This document shows, piece after piece, positions 36,598 through 45,095 of a stretch of DNA of 64,000 nucleotides. Made by a program: the position numbers and the translations under genes. Each line of letters begins with the position of its first letter. Within the stretch, counting starts at the first letter, position 1. Below the pieces are notes generated by a model. That model did no database searches and was not told where the DNA came from. It saw nothing but the letters and a program-made list of their open reading frames with translations. This stretch comes from CAVUPF01 sp963743285 (GTDB taxonomy: Bacteria; Actinomycetota; Thermoleophilia; Solirubrobacterales; 70-9): NCBI GenBank assembly GCA_963743285.1, contig CAVUPF010000008.1:124001-188000 (forward strand), written 5' to 3'.

Positions 36598-37880
36598 GCC
36601 GCCAACGCCTCCCCGGTGGTGGCGTCCTGGCCAGCCGCGATCACGGCCTCGAACTCGCCACGGAACTTGCGCACCATCGCCCCGACCGGCATCGCCATCG
36701 AGTCGCCGAGGACGCACAGGCAGTGGCCGATGATGTTCTCCTGGACCGAGCTGATGATGTCGAGGTCGATCGGGGTCGCCTCGCCGCGGACCACCCGCTC
36801 CAGCATCTTCACCGTCCAGTTGGTCCCCTCGCGGCAGGGGGTGCACTTGCCGCAGGACTCGTGGTGGTAAAAGCGCGCCGTGCGCAGCGCCATGAGGGGG
36901 ATCGAGACGCGGTCATCGGCGACGATGATCGAGCCGGAGCCGAGCATCGACCCCGCCTCGGCCATCGCCTCAAAGCTGTAGGGAAGGTCGAGGCCCTCCT
37001 CGACCGTGAGGACCGGGGATGAGGAGCCACCGGGATAGAAGGCTTTCACCGCGTGGCCCTCCTCCGGCCCGCCCGCGAGATCGAAGATGAGCTCGCGAAT
37101 CGGCACTCCCAGCTCGACCTCGTAGTTGCCGGGTCGCTGCACGCAGCCCGAGATCGACACCACCTTGGTGCCCGGCGACTGTTCGGTGCCGAATCCGCGG
37201 AACCACTCGGCTCCCTTGGCGACGATCGCCGGCACGTTGGAGAGCGTCTCCACGTTGTTGATCAGGGTCGGCCCGCCGTAGAGCCCCTGTACCGCCGGGA
37301 AGGGCGGCTTCAGCCGCGGGTTGCCGCGCTTACCCTCCAGGGCGTCGAGCAGCGCCGTCTCCTCGCCGCAGATATAGGCGCCGGCGCCGCGGTGGACGAT
37401 CAGCTCGAGGTTGCGGTGGGTGCCGAGGATGTCCTCGCCAAGGTAGCCGGCCTCGTAGGCCTCGGCGACCGCGGCGTCGAGGATGTCCGCCTGTAGGTCG
37501 TACTCGCCGCGAATGAAGATGAAAGCGTGGCCGGTGTCGGCGGCTAGGGCGGCGATCGCGATCCCCTCGATCAGCTGGTGCGGGTTTCGCTGCATCAGCT
37601 CGCGGTCCTTGAAGGCACCCGGCTCGGACTCATCCGCGTTGCAGCAGAGGTACTTGCTCATTTCCCCGCGGGGGAGGAAGGAGGCCTTTTTCCCCATCGA
37701 GAAGCCTGCCCCGCCGCGGCCCCGCAGCCCCGAGTCCTCGAGCTCCTTCAGCACCGCGTCGGCTTCCATCTCGCGGTAGGCCTTCTCCAGGGTCGCGTAG
37801 CCGCCGTAGCGCCTGTAGCCGGCGATCGTGCGCAACTCGGGGTCTTCGGCGTGCTCGAGCAGCAGCCGCGTCTCAGGCAT
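36594..37880 (-). CDS. nuoF: NADH-quinone oxidoreductase subunit F (NADH/FMN-binding)
   Basis: 428 residues, ATG start overlapping the nuoE end by 8 bp. It binds NADH and FMN and carries cluster N3. Visible motifs are 'GLRGRGGAGFSMGKKASFL', 'CNADESEPGAFKDRELM', 'GAGAYICGEETALLDALEGKRGNPRLKPPFPA' and the cluster ligands in 'ESCGKCTPCREGT' plus a later 'HCLC'. It works with NuoE and NuoG as the NADH dehydrogenase module. Confidence 0.97.
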   Translation of the reverse strand: MPETRLLLEHAEDPELRTIAGYRRYGGYATLEKAYREMEADAVLKELEDSGLRGRGGAGFSMGKKASFLPRGEMSKYLCCNADESEPGAFKDRELMQRNPHQLIEGIAIAALAADTGHAFIFIRGEYDLQADILDAAVAEAYEAGYLGEDILGTHRNLELIVHRGAGAYICGEETALLDALEGKRGNPRLKPPFPAVQGLYGGPTLINNVETLSNVPAIVAKGAEWFRGFGTEQSPGTKVVSISGCVQRPGNYEVELGVPIRELIFDLAGGPEEGHAVKAFYPGGSSSPVLTVEEGLDLPYSFEAMAEAGSMLGSGSIIVADDRVSIPLMALRTARFYHHESCGKCTPCREGTNWTVKMLERVVRGEATPIDLDIISSVQENIIGHCLCVLGDSMAMPVGAMVRKFRGEFEAVIAAGQDATTGEALAA

Positions 37881-38466
37881 CGGGGCCTCCCGGCAGCGGC
37901 CGTTTGGCGAGCGCCTTCTCGGGCAGCACGTCGGCGCCCGCGCGCAGCTGCTCGATCGCGGTCACGGCGTCCGCGTTCTCCAGCGGCCCGAAATAGCGCT
38001 CGTCGATCGAGGCCATCGGGGCGATGTCGCAGGCTCCCAGGCACTCGAACCCGGTAACGAGCACGTCCTCGGTCTCGGCCGCCGCCTTAAAGGCGCTCAG
38101 CAGCTCGTCCCCACCCCGCATCCAGCAGCTGATGTTGGTGCAGACGGCGACCTTGTGAGTCTGCACCGGCTCCGTGTACAGCAGGTCATAGAAGCTGGCC
38201 ACCGACTCCAGGTAAGCGGGAGTAACCCGCATCACGGCGGCGGCCTGGCGCATCCCCTCCGGCGTGCACCATCCGTAGCGCCGCTGCACCGCCCAAAGCG
38301 CCGGGATCGAAGCCGAGTGCCGGTCCGGATACCGGGACATCAATACTTCGATGTGCTTGCGCAGCTCAACCGGGCAGTCCACCTCATGAAGCTCAGGGAC
38401 CTGCTCGGGAACCCGGTTCGGGACGCGCCCCTCGGTCAGGGCCGGGTCGATGGGCAGGTGACTCAC
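37873..38466 (-). CDS. nuoE: NADH-quinone oxidoreductase subunit E ([2Fe-2S])
   Basis: 197 residues, GTG start overlapping the nuoD stop. The thioredoxin-like [2Fe-2S] domain has the ligands in 'VCTNISCWMRGG' and, about 40 residues on, 'FECLGACDIAPM'. The N-terminal helical part ('ELRKHIEVLMSRYPDRHSASIPALWAVQRRYGW') is typical. It holds cluster N1a next to NuoF. Confidence 0.96.
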   Translation of the reverse strand: MSHLPIDPALTEGRVPNRVPEQVPELHEVDCPVELRKHIEVLMSRYPDRHSASIPALWAVQRRYGWCTPEGMRQAAAVMRVTPAYLESVASFYDLLYTEPVQTHKVAVCTNISCWMRGGDELLSAFKAAAETEDVLVTGFECLGACDIAPMASIDERYFGPLENADAVTAIEQLRAGADVLPEKALAKRPLPGGPDA

Positions 38467-39656
38467 CGGTCGACGCCTCCCAAGATCGGGTCCAGCATCC
38501 CGAGGCTGGCGATCATGTCGGCGACGTAGCCGCCAACCGACATGTCCTTGAACGCCTGCAAGTTGACGAAAGACGCGTCGCGGAAGTGCACCCGCGCTGG
38601 CTTCGCCGAGCCGTCGGCGAGGACGAAGCAGCCCAGCTCCCCACGCGGCGACTCGATCGCGTAGTAGACCTCGCCCGGTCCCACCCGGTAGCCCTCGGTG
38701 ACCAGCTTGAAGTGATGGATCAGCGACTCCATCGAGACCGGCAGCTCGGAGCGAGGCGGCAGCACGTACTTGCGGTCATCGGCGATGAACTGACCCTCGG
38801 GCAGCCCGTCGAGCGCCTGCTCGACGATCCTCACCGACTCGATCATCTCTGCCAGCCGTACCCGGTAGCGGTCATAGCCGTCGCCGACGGTGCCGACCGG
38901 GATCTTGAAGTCGAGTTCGGGGTAGGCGAGGTAGTCAAACGCCTTGCGCAGGTCCCAGGGCTCGCCGGCGGCGCGCAGCAGCGGCCCGGTCACGCCCAGC
39001 GCAAGCAGCCGCTCGCGCGGCACGATCCCGACCCCCTTGGTCCGCGAGAGGAAGATCTCATTGCGGTCGAGCAGCGCTTCGTACTGGCCCACCCGGACCG
39101 GCATGTCGGCGATGAAGTCGCGCAGCTTTGCCTCAAAGCCGAGCGGGATGTCCTCGATCACCCCGCCGACCTGAAAGTAGCGGGTGTGCATCCGCTGCCC
39201 GGTCGCCATCTCGAACAGGTCGAGGATCTTGTCGCGCTCGCGGAAGCAGTACCAGAGCATCGAGATCGCGCCGAGGTCGAGCGCCGTCGTCCCCAGCCAG
39301 ACCAGGTGGGAGTGGATCCGGTTCAGCTCGAGGAAGATCGTCCTCAGGTAGCGGGCGCGGGGCGGGATCTCGAGCCCGACCAGACGCTCGACCGCGCCGC
39401 AGAAGGCCTCCATCTGGAAGAAGTAGGAGACGTAGTCCATCCGCTCGACGAAGGGGATGACCTTCCAGTAGCTCTTGTCCTCGCAGGACTTTTCGATCCC
39501 GGTGTGGACGTAGCCGATCACCGGCTTCACGTCTCGCACGACCTCACCTTCGAGGTCGACGATCAGCCGCAGCACCCCGTGCGTGGCCGGGTGGTGCGGG
39601 CCGATGTTGACCGTCATCACCTCGGTCTTGGAGTTGTCGGTCAGCGTCTCAACCAC
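38463..39656 (-). CDS. nuoD: NADH-quinone oxidoreductase subunit D
   Basis: 397 residues, GTG start, 8 bp overlap with nuoC. It is the 49-kDa-type subunit lining the quinone site. Signatures are 'MTVNIGPHHPATHGVLRLIVDLEGEVV' with the quinone-site histidine, 'VIGYVHTGIEKSCEDKSYWKVIPFVERMDYVSYFFQ' and the C-terminal 'RVHFRDASFVNLQAFKDMSVGGYVADMIASLGMLDPILGGVDR'. The residues that bind nickel in hydrogenases are absent, as expected. Confidence 0.97.
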   Translation of the reverse strand: MVETLTDNSKTEVMTVNIGPHHPATHGVLRLIVDLEGEVVRDVKPVIGYVHTGIEKSCEDKSYWKVIPFVERMDYVSYFFQMEAFCGAVERLVGLEIPPRARYLRTIFLELNRIHSHLVWLGTTALDLGAISMLWYCFRERDKILDLFEMATGQRMHTRYFQVGGVIEDIPLGFEAKLRDFIADMPVRVGQYEALLDRNEIFLSRTKGVGIVPRERLLALGVTGPLLRAAGEPWDLRKAFDYLAYPELDFKIPVGTVGDGYDRYRVRLAEMIESVRIVEQALDGLPEGQFIADDRKYVLPPRSELPVSMESLIHHFKLVTEGYRVGPGEVYYAIESPRGELGCFVLADGSAKPARVHFRDASFVNLQAFKDMSVGGYVADMIASLGMLDPILGGVDR

Positions 39657-40167
39657 GCGCGCCCTCGTTGTAGGTGAAGGTCACGGGCTCCCCGCCCACG
39701 GGGAAATCGCGCCGCTGGGGCCAGCCGACGTAATCGTCGGGCAGCAGGATCCGGGTCAGATCGGGATGGCCGCGGAACACGATCCCGAAGAAGTCGAACG
39801 CCTCCCGCTCCTGAAACTCGGCGGTCGGGAACAGCTCCACGCAGGAGTCGATCTCCGGCAGCGTCTCTCCGCCGGGGTCGGCGAGCATCGCTTTGACCCT
39901 CAGCCGCTCAACCCGGTCGCGGTTCAGCAGCTCGTAGTGGACTCCGAAGCGCGGCGCCGCGGGCAGGTAGTCCGCGGCGTGCAGACTGGAGAGGAAGCGG
40001 TAGCCCTGGCCCGGCGCATCGCGCAGCCAACGCAAGACGGCGAGCACCTGGCCTGGGTCGACGACCAGTGCCCCCTGACCGCGGTCAAAGCTGGTGTCGA
40101 GGACGGCGCCGGGATGGTGCTGCTCGATCTCCCCGCGGATCAGCTCAAGCCCGGGGGCGTCAGGCAC
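39649..40167 (-). CDS. nuoC: NADH-quinone oxidoreductase subunit C
   Basis: 172 residues, GTG start overlapping nuoB by 8 bp. It is the 30-kDa-type subunit with 'FLSSLHAADYLPAAPRFGVHYELLNRDRVERLRVKAML', 'SCVELFPTAEFQEREAFDFFGIVFRGHPDLTRILLPDDYVGWPQRRDFPV'. The 'EREAFDFFGI' motif is diagnostic. It is separate from NuoD, unlike the E. coli fusion. Confidence 0.96.
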   Translation of the reverse strand: MPDAPGLELIRGEIEQHHPGAVLDTSFDRGQGALVVDPGQVLAVLRWLRDAPGQGYRFLSSLHAADYLPAAPRFGVHYELLNRDRVERLRVKAMLADPGGETLPEIDSCVELFPTAEFQEREAFDFFGIVFRGHPDLTRILLPDDYVGWPQRRDFPVGGEPVTFTYNEGARG

Positions 40168-40828
40168 GGATCAGCTCCCTGGCGGCCTCATAGGCTTCTG
40201 CCTCCTCGGGGCTCGGGGCGCTGCGCGGGCCGCCCCGTGCCCACTCCTCGGTGCCCACCGCGTTGTAGCGCTGCCGCCAGCCCGGGTCGGGATTGCCCTG
40301 GATCTTGCGCTGCAGCTTGGTGAAGCCATAGAGCACCGCCTCCGGCCGCGGCGGGCAGCCGGGGATGTGGAGGTCGATCGGCATGAACTTGTCCGCCCCC
40401 TGCACCACCGCGTAGTTGGAGAACATGCCGCCGCTGGAGGAGCAAGCGCCCATCGATATCGCCCACTTCGGCTCCAGCATCTGGTCGTAGAGCCGCCGCA
40501 CGACCGGCGCCATCTTGATCGAGACCCGGCCCGAGAGGATGATGAAGTCCGCCTGGCGCGGAGAGGCACGCAGCGCCTCGGCGCCGAAGCGGGCGAGGTC
40601 GTAGCGCGCCGTCACGACCGCGATCGGCGCCTCGATCGCACAGCAGGCGAGGCCGAAGGTGAGCGGGAACATCGAGTTGGCCCGCGCCCAGTTGAACAGC
40701 TTGTCGAATTTGGTCATCACGACCCGCTCCGCGACGTAGCGCTCCAGGTCCTCTCCCTCGAGATCGCCCCGCAGCATGTCGCGGGCCCGCAGCTGGCGCG
40801 AGCGCATCGTCTGGCGCTCTACTTCCAA
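40160..40828 (-). CDS. nuoB: NADH-quinone oxidoreductase subunit B (cluster N2)
   Basis: 222 residues from TTG 40828, which overlaps nuoA by 10 bp; a start at an internal Met 8 is also possible. It carries the terminal N2 cluster: 'GLACCAIE', 'GACSSSGGMFSNYAVVQGADKFMPIDLHIPGCPPRPEA'. All four cysteine ligands are present. The C-terminal tail ('RYNAVGTEEWARGGPRSAPSPEEAEAYEAARELIRA') is longer and less conserved than the core. Confidence 0.96.
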   Translation of the reverse strand: MEVERQTMRSRQLRARDMLRGDLEGEDLERYVAERVVMTKFDKLFNWARANSMFPLTFGLACCAIEAPIAVVTARYDLARFGAEALRASPRQADFIILSGRVSIKMAPVVRRLYDQMLEPKWAISMGACSSSGGMFSNYAVVQGADKFMPIDLHIPGCPPRPEAVLYGFTKLQRKIQGNPDPGWRQRYNAVGTEEWARGGPRSAPSPEEAEAYEAARELIRA

Positions 40829-41196
40829 TCCAGGGCCCCCTTGCGCCAGACGTAGACGAAGGCGACCGCCAGCAGGACGACGAAGGTGATCAGCTCGCCC
40901 AACACGAAGACGCTACTGGCCCACTTCAGGATCACCCCGACCGGGTAGAGGAACACCACCTCGATGTCGAAGAGGATGAACAGCATTGCCACGAGGTAGA
41001 AGCTGACCCCGAAGCGGAAGCCGCGCGCCGCCTCGACCGGGATGCCCGACTCATAGGGCTCGGCCTGGCGCCGGCTCGCCGCGGTGGGGCGCTTCGGGCG
41101 CTTCGGGCCGATCAGGTGGTTGAGCATCGCGAAAGCGCTGCCCACGGTCAGCCCGAGGAAGGCGAAGACGAGAATCGGGAGGTAGCTCTTCAGCAC
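40819..41196 (-). CDS. nuoA: NADH-quinone oxidoreductase subunit A
   Basis: 125 residues, GTG start, first gene of the operon. It has three helices, with the family core 'EPYESGIPVEAARGFRFGVSFYLVAMLFILFDIEVVFLYPVGVILK' and ending 'FVYVWRKGALDWK'. The loop region between helix 1 and 2 is basic ('GPKRPKRPTAASRRQ'). A promoter with an inverted repeat lies about 70 bp upstream. Confidence 0.96.
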   Translation of the reverse strand: MLKSYLPILVFAFLGLTVGSAFAMLNHLIGPKRPKRPTAASRRQAEPYESGIPVEAARGFRFGVSFYLVAMLFILFDIEVVFLYPVGVILKWASSVFVLGELITFVVLLAVAFVYVWRKGALDWK

Positions 41197-41263
41197 TGGA
41201 GATCGGGTTGGGCCGGGCGGTTAGCGCGGCGCCTTCGCCGCCGCCCGTCGCCCCGCAGCCGCT

Positions 41264-41293
41264 GTTATACACCCTTTGTGACACATTGCCACA
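41264..41293 (-). promoter_or_regulatory. Promoter of the nuo operon with an embedded inverted repeat
   Basis: Read on the minus strand, -35 GTGGCA (41292-41287) and -10 TATAAC (41269-41264) are 17 bp apart, about 70 bp before nuoA. A 17 bp near-palindrome, TGTGGCAATGTGTCACA (41293-41277), covers the -35 and spacer. It resembles a redox-sensing Rex site (TGTGA-N6-TCACA), but its centre is one base longer than usual. A repressor operator is plausible; its identity is not established. Confidence 0.5.
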
Positions 41294-41348
41294 TAGTGCT
41301 TTTCCGCATCAGCAAGCCGCATCCCGGCCCATCCAGGCGGATTTGGAA

Positions 41349-41783
41349 ATGATCGCGATCCACATCGTCCTCGGCTGCATCCTGATCCTCCTCAACCTGG
41401 TCGCGGGCGCCAGCGGCGGCATCGCCTGGTATCACGAACGGCCCTCGATCCCCTTCTGGTACCTGCTGCGCGCCGCCCAGGCCGCGGTCTTCCTTGAGGC
41501 GATGCTCGGCGGCCTGCTCGTCTTCACCGGCCACAAGCCGGCTGAAAGCCTTCACTACCTCTACGGCATCCTTCCCCTCTTCGTCTCCCTGCTCGCCGAG
41601 GGGGCCCGCACCGGCGCAGCCCAGCGTGAGCTGGGCGACATCGACTTCGAAGCTCTCCCCGCCGACACCCAGCAGTCCCTCGCTCTTGCCATAGTCCGCC
41701 GCGAGATGGGGATCATGGCGGTCAGCTGCGGTGTGATCTTCTTCCTCGCCCTGCGTGCCGCCTTCACCGGCGGCCACCTCTAA
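41349..41783 (+). CDS. Small four-helix membrane hypothetical protein
   Basis: 144 residues from ATG 41349. The helices are 'IAIHIVLGCILILLNLVAGASGGIAWY', 'YLLRAAQAAVFLEAMLGGLLVFTG', 'LHYLYGILPLFVSLLAEGA' and 'MGIMAVSCGVIFFLALRAAF'. A soluble loop ('AAQRELGDIDFEALPADTQQSLALAIVRRE') precedes the last one. The gene is divergent from nuoA and shares its 152 bp upstream region, so it may be co-regulated with complex I. It overlaps the convergent reductase gene by four bases. No known family motif. Confidence 0.65.
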   Translation: MIAIHIVLGCILILLNLVAGASGGIAWYHERPSIPFWYLLRAAQAAVFLEAMLGGLLVFTGHKPAESLHYLYGILPLFVSLLAEGARTGAAQRELGDIDFEALPADTQQSLALAIVRREMGIMAVSCGVIFFLALRAAFTGGHL

Positions 41784-42241
41784 ACGGAGATCCGAAAGAC
41801 GGGGTGCTCGGAGGCGATGCGGCGCAGCTCCTCCTCGGGTGCGTCCGGGCCGACCCCGCCGAAGAAGGCGCCAACCTCCCATTTCCACCGCCGCAGGTAG
41901 GCGCGCAGCAGGGGCGGTCTCTCCGCGTCGGGCAGCTCCGTCGCGCCGAAGTCCTCGACCCGCCGGCCGATCACCAGCCGTCCCTTGCCGCTGACCCGCA
42001 GGTTTCGCACCCACTGCGTCTTGCCGCGCGGTGCGACAAGATACCGCTCGCCCTCGTAGGCGAGCAGGTTGACCGGGGTGCGCCGCCACTCGCCGCTCTT
42101 GCGCCCTCGCACTTCGAGCACCCGCGATCCGGCGATACTGACACCGAGCCTCGTCAGCCCGGCTATCAGCCGGTTGAACAGGTTCTTGGTGAACCAGCCC
42201 GGTTCTTGGAACTCCTGCTCGATCGGGCGATTATGACTCTC
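41780..42241 (-). CDS. Deazaflavin (F420)-dependent nitroreductase-family protein with no standard start
   Basis: The core 'RVLEVRGRKSGEWRRTPVNLLAYEGERYLVAPRGKTQWVRNLR' is characteristic of the split beta-barrel F420-dependent reductases (DUF385). The conserved family N-terminus ('EPGWFTKNLFNRLIAGLTRLGVSIAGS') is also present, but it lies in 40 codons (42241-42122) with no ATG, GTG or TTG. These codons are in the same frame as the flavin reductase upstream, directly after its TGA. GTG 42121 would give a truncated 113-residue protein. Either an unusual start, TGA readthrough or a sequence change is involved. F420 use is inferred from family. Confidence 0.75.
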   Translation of the reverse strand, partial: ESHNRPIEQEFQEPGWFTKNLFNRLIAGLTRLGVSIAGSRVLEVRGRKSGEWRRTPVNLLAYEGERYLVAPRGKTQWVRNLRVSGKGRLVIGRRVEDFGATELPDAERPPLLRAYLRRWKWEVGAFFGGVGPDAPEEELRRIASEHPVFRISV

Positions 42242-42718
42242 TCAACCCAGCGGCCGGTACTCGCCGCCGTGAAAGAGGAGGGGGATGCCCGCGCGAGTCT
42301 CCAGGGCGCTCACCTCGCCGGTGAGGATCACGTGGTCACCGGCGGCGAGGACGTCGCGCAACTCACAGGTGATCCAGACCAGGGTGTCCTGGATCGCCGG
42401 GATGCCGTCGCGCGCGCTCCACGCGACCCCCGCCCACTTCTCGGCGACCGGCGCCTTGGTCGCAAAGGTGCGGGCGATCTCCTCCTGGCCGGCGCGCAGG
42501 ACGCCGATCCCGAAGCGGTCGGCGGCCTGGACCGCGAGCAGGGTGCGAGAGCTGCGATCGAGGCAGGCCAGCATCAGCATTGGCTCGATCGAGAGCGAGC
42601 AGACGGCGTTGGCGGTGGCCCCGGCGGGGCCGTCGGGGCCGGATGCGCTGACGACGGTGACGCTGGTCGGCAAGAGGGCCATCGCGGCGCGGAAACTGGC
42701 TGAATCGGGCGGCGGCAT
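42242..42718 (-). CDS. Flavin reductase-like FMN-binding protein
   Basis: 158 residues, ATG 42718. It has the flavin-reductase split-barrel pattern: 'FRAAMALLPTSVTVVSASGPDGPAGATANAVCSLSIEPMLMLACLDRSSRTL', 'FGIGVLRAGQEEIARTFA', 'GDHVILTGEVSALE' and 'PLLFHGGEYRPL'. Such proteins reduce FMN with NAD(P)H, often to feed a monooxygenase. The TGA stop is followed in the same frame by the F420-type reductase. It is divergent from the cytochrome c gene. Confidence 0.9.
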   Translation of the reverse strand: MPPPDSASFRAAMALLPTSVTVVSASGPDGPAGATANAVCSLSIEPMLMLACLDRSSRTLLAVQAADRFGIGVLRAGQEEIARTFATKAPVAEKWAGVAWSARDGIPAIQDTLVWITCELRDVLAAGDHVILTGEVSALETRAGIPLLFHGGEYRPLG

Positions 42719-42762
42719 CGTCAGAGAGCGGGATCGGCGCCAGACAATATGATGCGCGCCGC

Positions 42763-43164
42763 GTGCGCCCAGCTCTGATCACAGCCTTGGTGGTCTTCGC
42801 TGCCTTCGGGCTCACCGCCTGCGGCTTTGGCGAGGAAGGAGTCGCGGTCTCCAAGAGCAGCCCGGACTACAAAGGGGCCGTCGCCTTCTCCACGCACTGC
42901 TCCGGCTGCCACACGCTGGGCGCCGCCGGCACGCAGGGGACCGGCAATCGCGGCCAGCGGACGCAGGGCCCGAGCCTCGATCAGCGAACCGAGACCTACC
43001 AGGATGTCCTCTTCGCGATCCAAAACGGTGGTTTCTCGGGGGCGATCATGCCCCAGAACATCGTGGTCGGCCGCGAAGCCGAAGAGGTCGCGCGCTTCGT
43101 CGCCAAGTACGCGGGCGAAGAAGCCAAGACCATCGTGCGGCCCGGCGAACCCTCCTCACCCTAA
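42763..43164 (+). CDS. Lipoprotein c-type cytochrome
   Basis: 133 residues, GTG start. A signal peptide ends in the lipobox 'LTAC', so the mature protein is probably anchored outside the membrane at Cys 20. The haem-binding motif is 'CSGCH' in 'GAVAFSTHCSGCHTLGAAG', and a downstream Met ('GAIMPQNIV') is a likely axial ligand. It is a small class I cytochrome that may carry electrons in respiration. It precedes serS by 12 bp but has no functional link to it. Confidence 0.9.
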   Translation: MRPALITALVVFAAFGLTACGFGEEGVAVSKSSPDYKGAVAFSTHCSGCHTLGAAGTQGTGNRGQRTQGPSLDQRTETYQDVLFAIQNGGFSGAIMPQNIVVGREAEEVARFVAKYAGEEAKTIVRPGEPSSP

Positions 43165-43176
43165 CCCAGGCCGCCG

Positions 43177-44442
43177 ATGCTCGATCTGAAGCTGATCCGC
43201 TCCGATCCCGAGCGGGTCAAGGCGGCGCTGGCACGCCGCGGCGCTGCCGAAGGCGTCGATCAGCTGCTCGCGCTCGACGGCCGTCGTCGCGAGCTGCTGC
43301 CCGCGGTCGAGAGCGCCCAGGCCGAGCGCAAGGCCCTCTCCAAGCGGATCGGCGACGCCAAGCAGGTCGGCGGTGACGCCGGGGAGCTGATCGACCGCGT
43401 CCAGGGGCTGAAGGCGAGGATCGAATCCGGCAAGGCCGAGCTGGAGGGGATCGAGGCCGAGCTGGAGAGGGTCGCCACCGCCCTCCCCAACCTGCCCGAC
43501 CCCGAAGCCCCTGACGGGATGAGTGAGGAGGACGCCGCCGTCGTTCGCGAGGTGGGCGAGAGGCCAGCGTTCGACTTTGAGCCAGACGATCACCTTGAGA
43601 TCGGCGCCGCCCTTGGTCTGATCGATATGGAGGCGGCCGCGCGGCTCTCTGGCTCCCGTTTTGCCTACCTGAAGGGCGACCTCGTGCTGCTGGAGCTGGC
43701 GCTGATTCGCTTCGCGATCGAGCGGCTGCGCGCCGCAGGCCACGAGCCGGTCATCCCGCCCGTCCTCGTCCGCGAAGAGGCCCTGTACGGGAGCGGCTTC
43801 CTGCCTGGCGACCGCGACCAGATCTACGAGGTGCCCAAGGACGAGCTGTTCCTGACCGGCACCTCCGAGGTCGCACTGGCGGGGCTGCACGCCGGCGAGA
43901 TCCTCGAGCCCGGTGAGCTGCCGCGGCGCTACGCCGGCTTCTCGACCTGCTTTCGCCGCGAGGCGGGCGCCGCCGGCCGCGACACCCGCGGCATCTTCCG
44001 CGTCCACCAGTTCGACAAGGTCGAGATGTTCTCGTTCGTGGAGCCCTCGGACTCGTCGGCCGAGCACGAGCGGCTACTGGGGATCGAGGAGAGCATCCTC
44101 ACCGAGCTGGAGATCCCCTACCGGGTCGTCAACGTCGCCGCGGGCGATCTCGGTGCCCCGGCGGCCAAGAAGTACGACTGCGAGGCTTGGATCCCTAGCC
44201 AGAGCCGCTACCGCGAGCTGACTTCGTGCTCGAACACGACCGACTTCCAGGCACGACGCCTGGGTTGTAGGTATCGGCCGGCCGACGGCGAATCTCCGCA
44301 GACTGTGCATACGTTGAATGGCACCGCAGTGGCGGTGGGACGGACGATGATCGCGCTGATCGAGAACCGCCAGGAGCGGGACGGAGGTTTCACGCTACCC
44401 ACTATTCTGCATCCGTACGGCGCGCCTGAAAGAATCGGGTAA
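43177..44442 (+). CDS. serS: Seryl-tRNA synthetase
   Basis: 421 residues, ATG start. The N-terminal coiled-coil arm (about 30-100) binds the long variable arm of tRNA-Ser. The class II core has motif 2 'TCFRREAGAAGRDTRGIFRVHQFDKVEMF', 'LTGTSEVALAGLHAGE' and motif 3 'NGTAVAVGRTMIALIENRQ'. It charges tRNA-Ser with serine. The length is normal. A response regulator gene follows after 2 bp. Confidence 0.97.
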   Translation: MLDLKLIRSDPERVKAALARRGAAEGVDQLLALDGRRRELLPAVESAQAERKALSKRIGDAKQVGGDAGELIDRVQGLKARIESGKAELEGIEAELERVATALPNLPDPEAPDGMSEEDAAVVREVGERPAFDFEPDDHLEIGAALGLIDMEAAARLSGSRFAYLKGDLVLLELALIRFAIERLRAAGHEPVIPPVLVREEALYGSGFLPGDRDQIYEVPKDELFLTGTSEVALAGLHAGEILEPGELPRRYAGFSTCFRREAGAAGRDTRGIFRVHQFDKVEMFSFVEPSDSSAEHERLLGIEESILTELEIPYRVVNVAAGDLGAPAAKKYDCEAWIPSQSRYRELTSCSNTTDFQARRLGCRYRPADGESPQTVHTLNGTAVAVGRTMIALIENRQERDGGFTLPTILHPYGAPERIG

Positions 44443-44444
44443 CG

Positions 44445-45095
44445 ATGAACACGAGCGTTCGGGAAGCCAAACGAGTAGTCCTCTGTGACGACCATGAGAT
44501 CGTCCGCGAGGCGATCAAGTCGCGGATGGCCGACTCGAACGCTGTCGAGATCGTCGGCGAGGCTGGCAACGGGCGCGACGTGGTCGAGGTGGTCAAAGAG
44601 CTTGAGCCCGACGTTCTCATCATCGACGTCGAGTTGCCCAAGCGCGACGGGATCGAGGCCACCAAGGAAGTCCTCAGGGCGCGGCCGCGGACCAAGGTGA
44701 TCATCTTCACCGCCCACGCCCAGCCCGACCTGCTCGCCCTGGCGCTGCGCGCCGGCGCCTCCGGCTACGTGCTGAAGTCAGCCCCGGCCGAGGACATCGC
44801 CCGCGCCGTCAAAGCGGTGACCGGCGGCGGCACCTTCCTCGGCGGCGATTTCGCCGGCGGCAAGCCCTCCGAGGTCGAGAAGCTGCTCGAGCTCTCCCCC
44901 CGCGAGCGCCAGATCCTCGAGCTGCTGGCTGAGGGCCTGCGGGTCAAAGACATCGCCGAGCGGCTCGGCCTCAGCCCGGCGACCGTCCACACCCATGTGC
45001 GCAACGCGATCGCCAAGCTGGAGGTCGACACCCGCACCGAGGCGGTCGCGCTCGCGGTGCGCTTCTCCTATCTAGGAGCTGGAGGCGGTATCTAG
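44445..45095 (+). CDS. NarL/LuxR-family response regulator (orphan)
   Basis: 216 residues. The receiver domain has 'VVLCDDHEIVREAI', phospho-acceptor D61 in 'LIIDVELPKRDG', 'IFTAHAQ' and 'GYVLKSAPAEDIARAV'. The C-terminal LuxR-type helix-turn-helix is 'LSPRERQILELLAEGLRVKDIAERLGLSPATVHTHVRNAIAKLEVDTRTEAV'. No sensor kinase gene is adjacent. It follows serS by 2 bp and overlaps the convergent msrB gene by 24 bp. Confidence 0.94.
   Translation: MNTSVREAKRVVLCDDHEIVREAIKSRMADSNAVEIVGEAGNGRDVVEVVKELEPDVLIIDVELPKRDGIEATKEVLRARPRTKVIIFTAHAQPDLLALALRAGASGYVLKSAPAEDIARAVKAVTGGGTFLGGDFAGGKPSEVEKLLELSPRERQILELLAEGLRVKDIAERLGLSPATVHTHVRNAIAKLEVDTRTEAVALAVRFSYLGAGGGI

Noticed and set aside
42242..42244. 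Selenocysteine at the TGA between the flavin reductase and F420-type reductase
   Set aside because: The position is at a domain boundary with no family Cys to replace, and no convincing SECIS hairpin follows. Readthrough or start loss is simpler.
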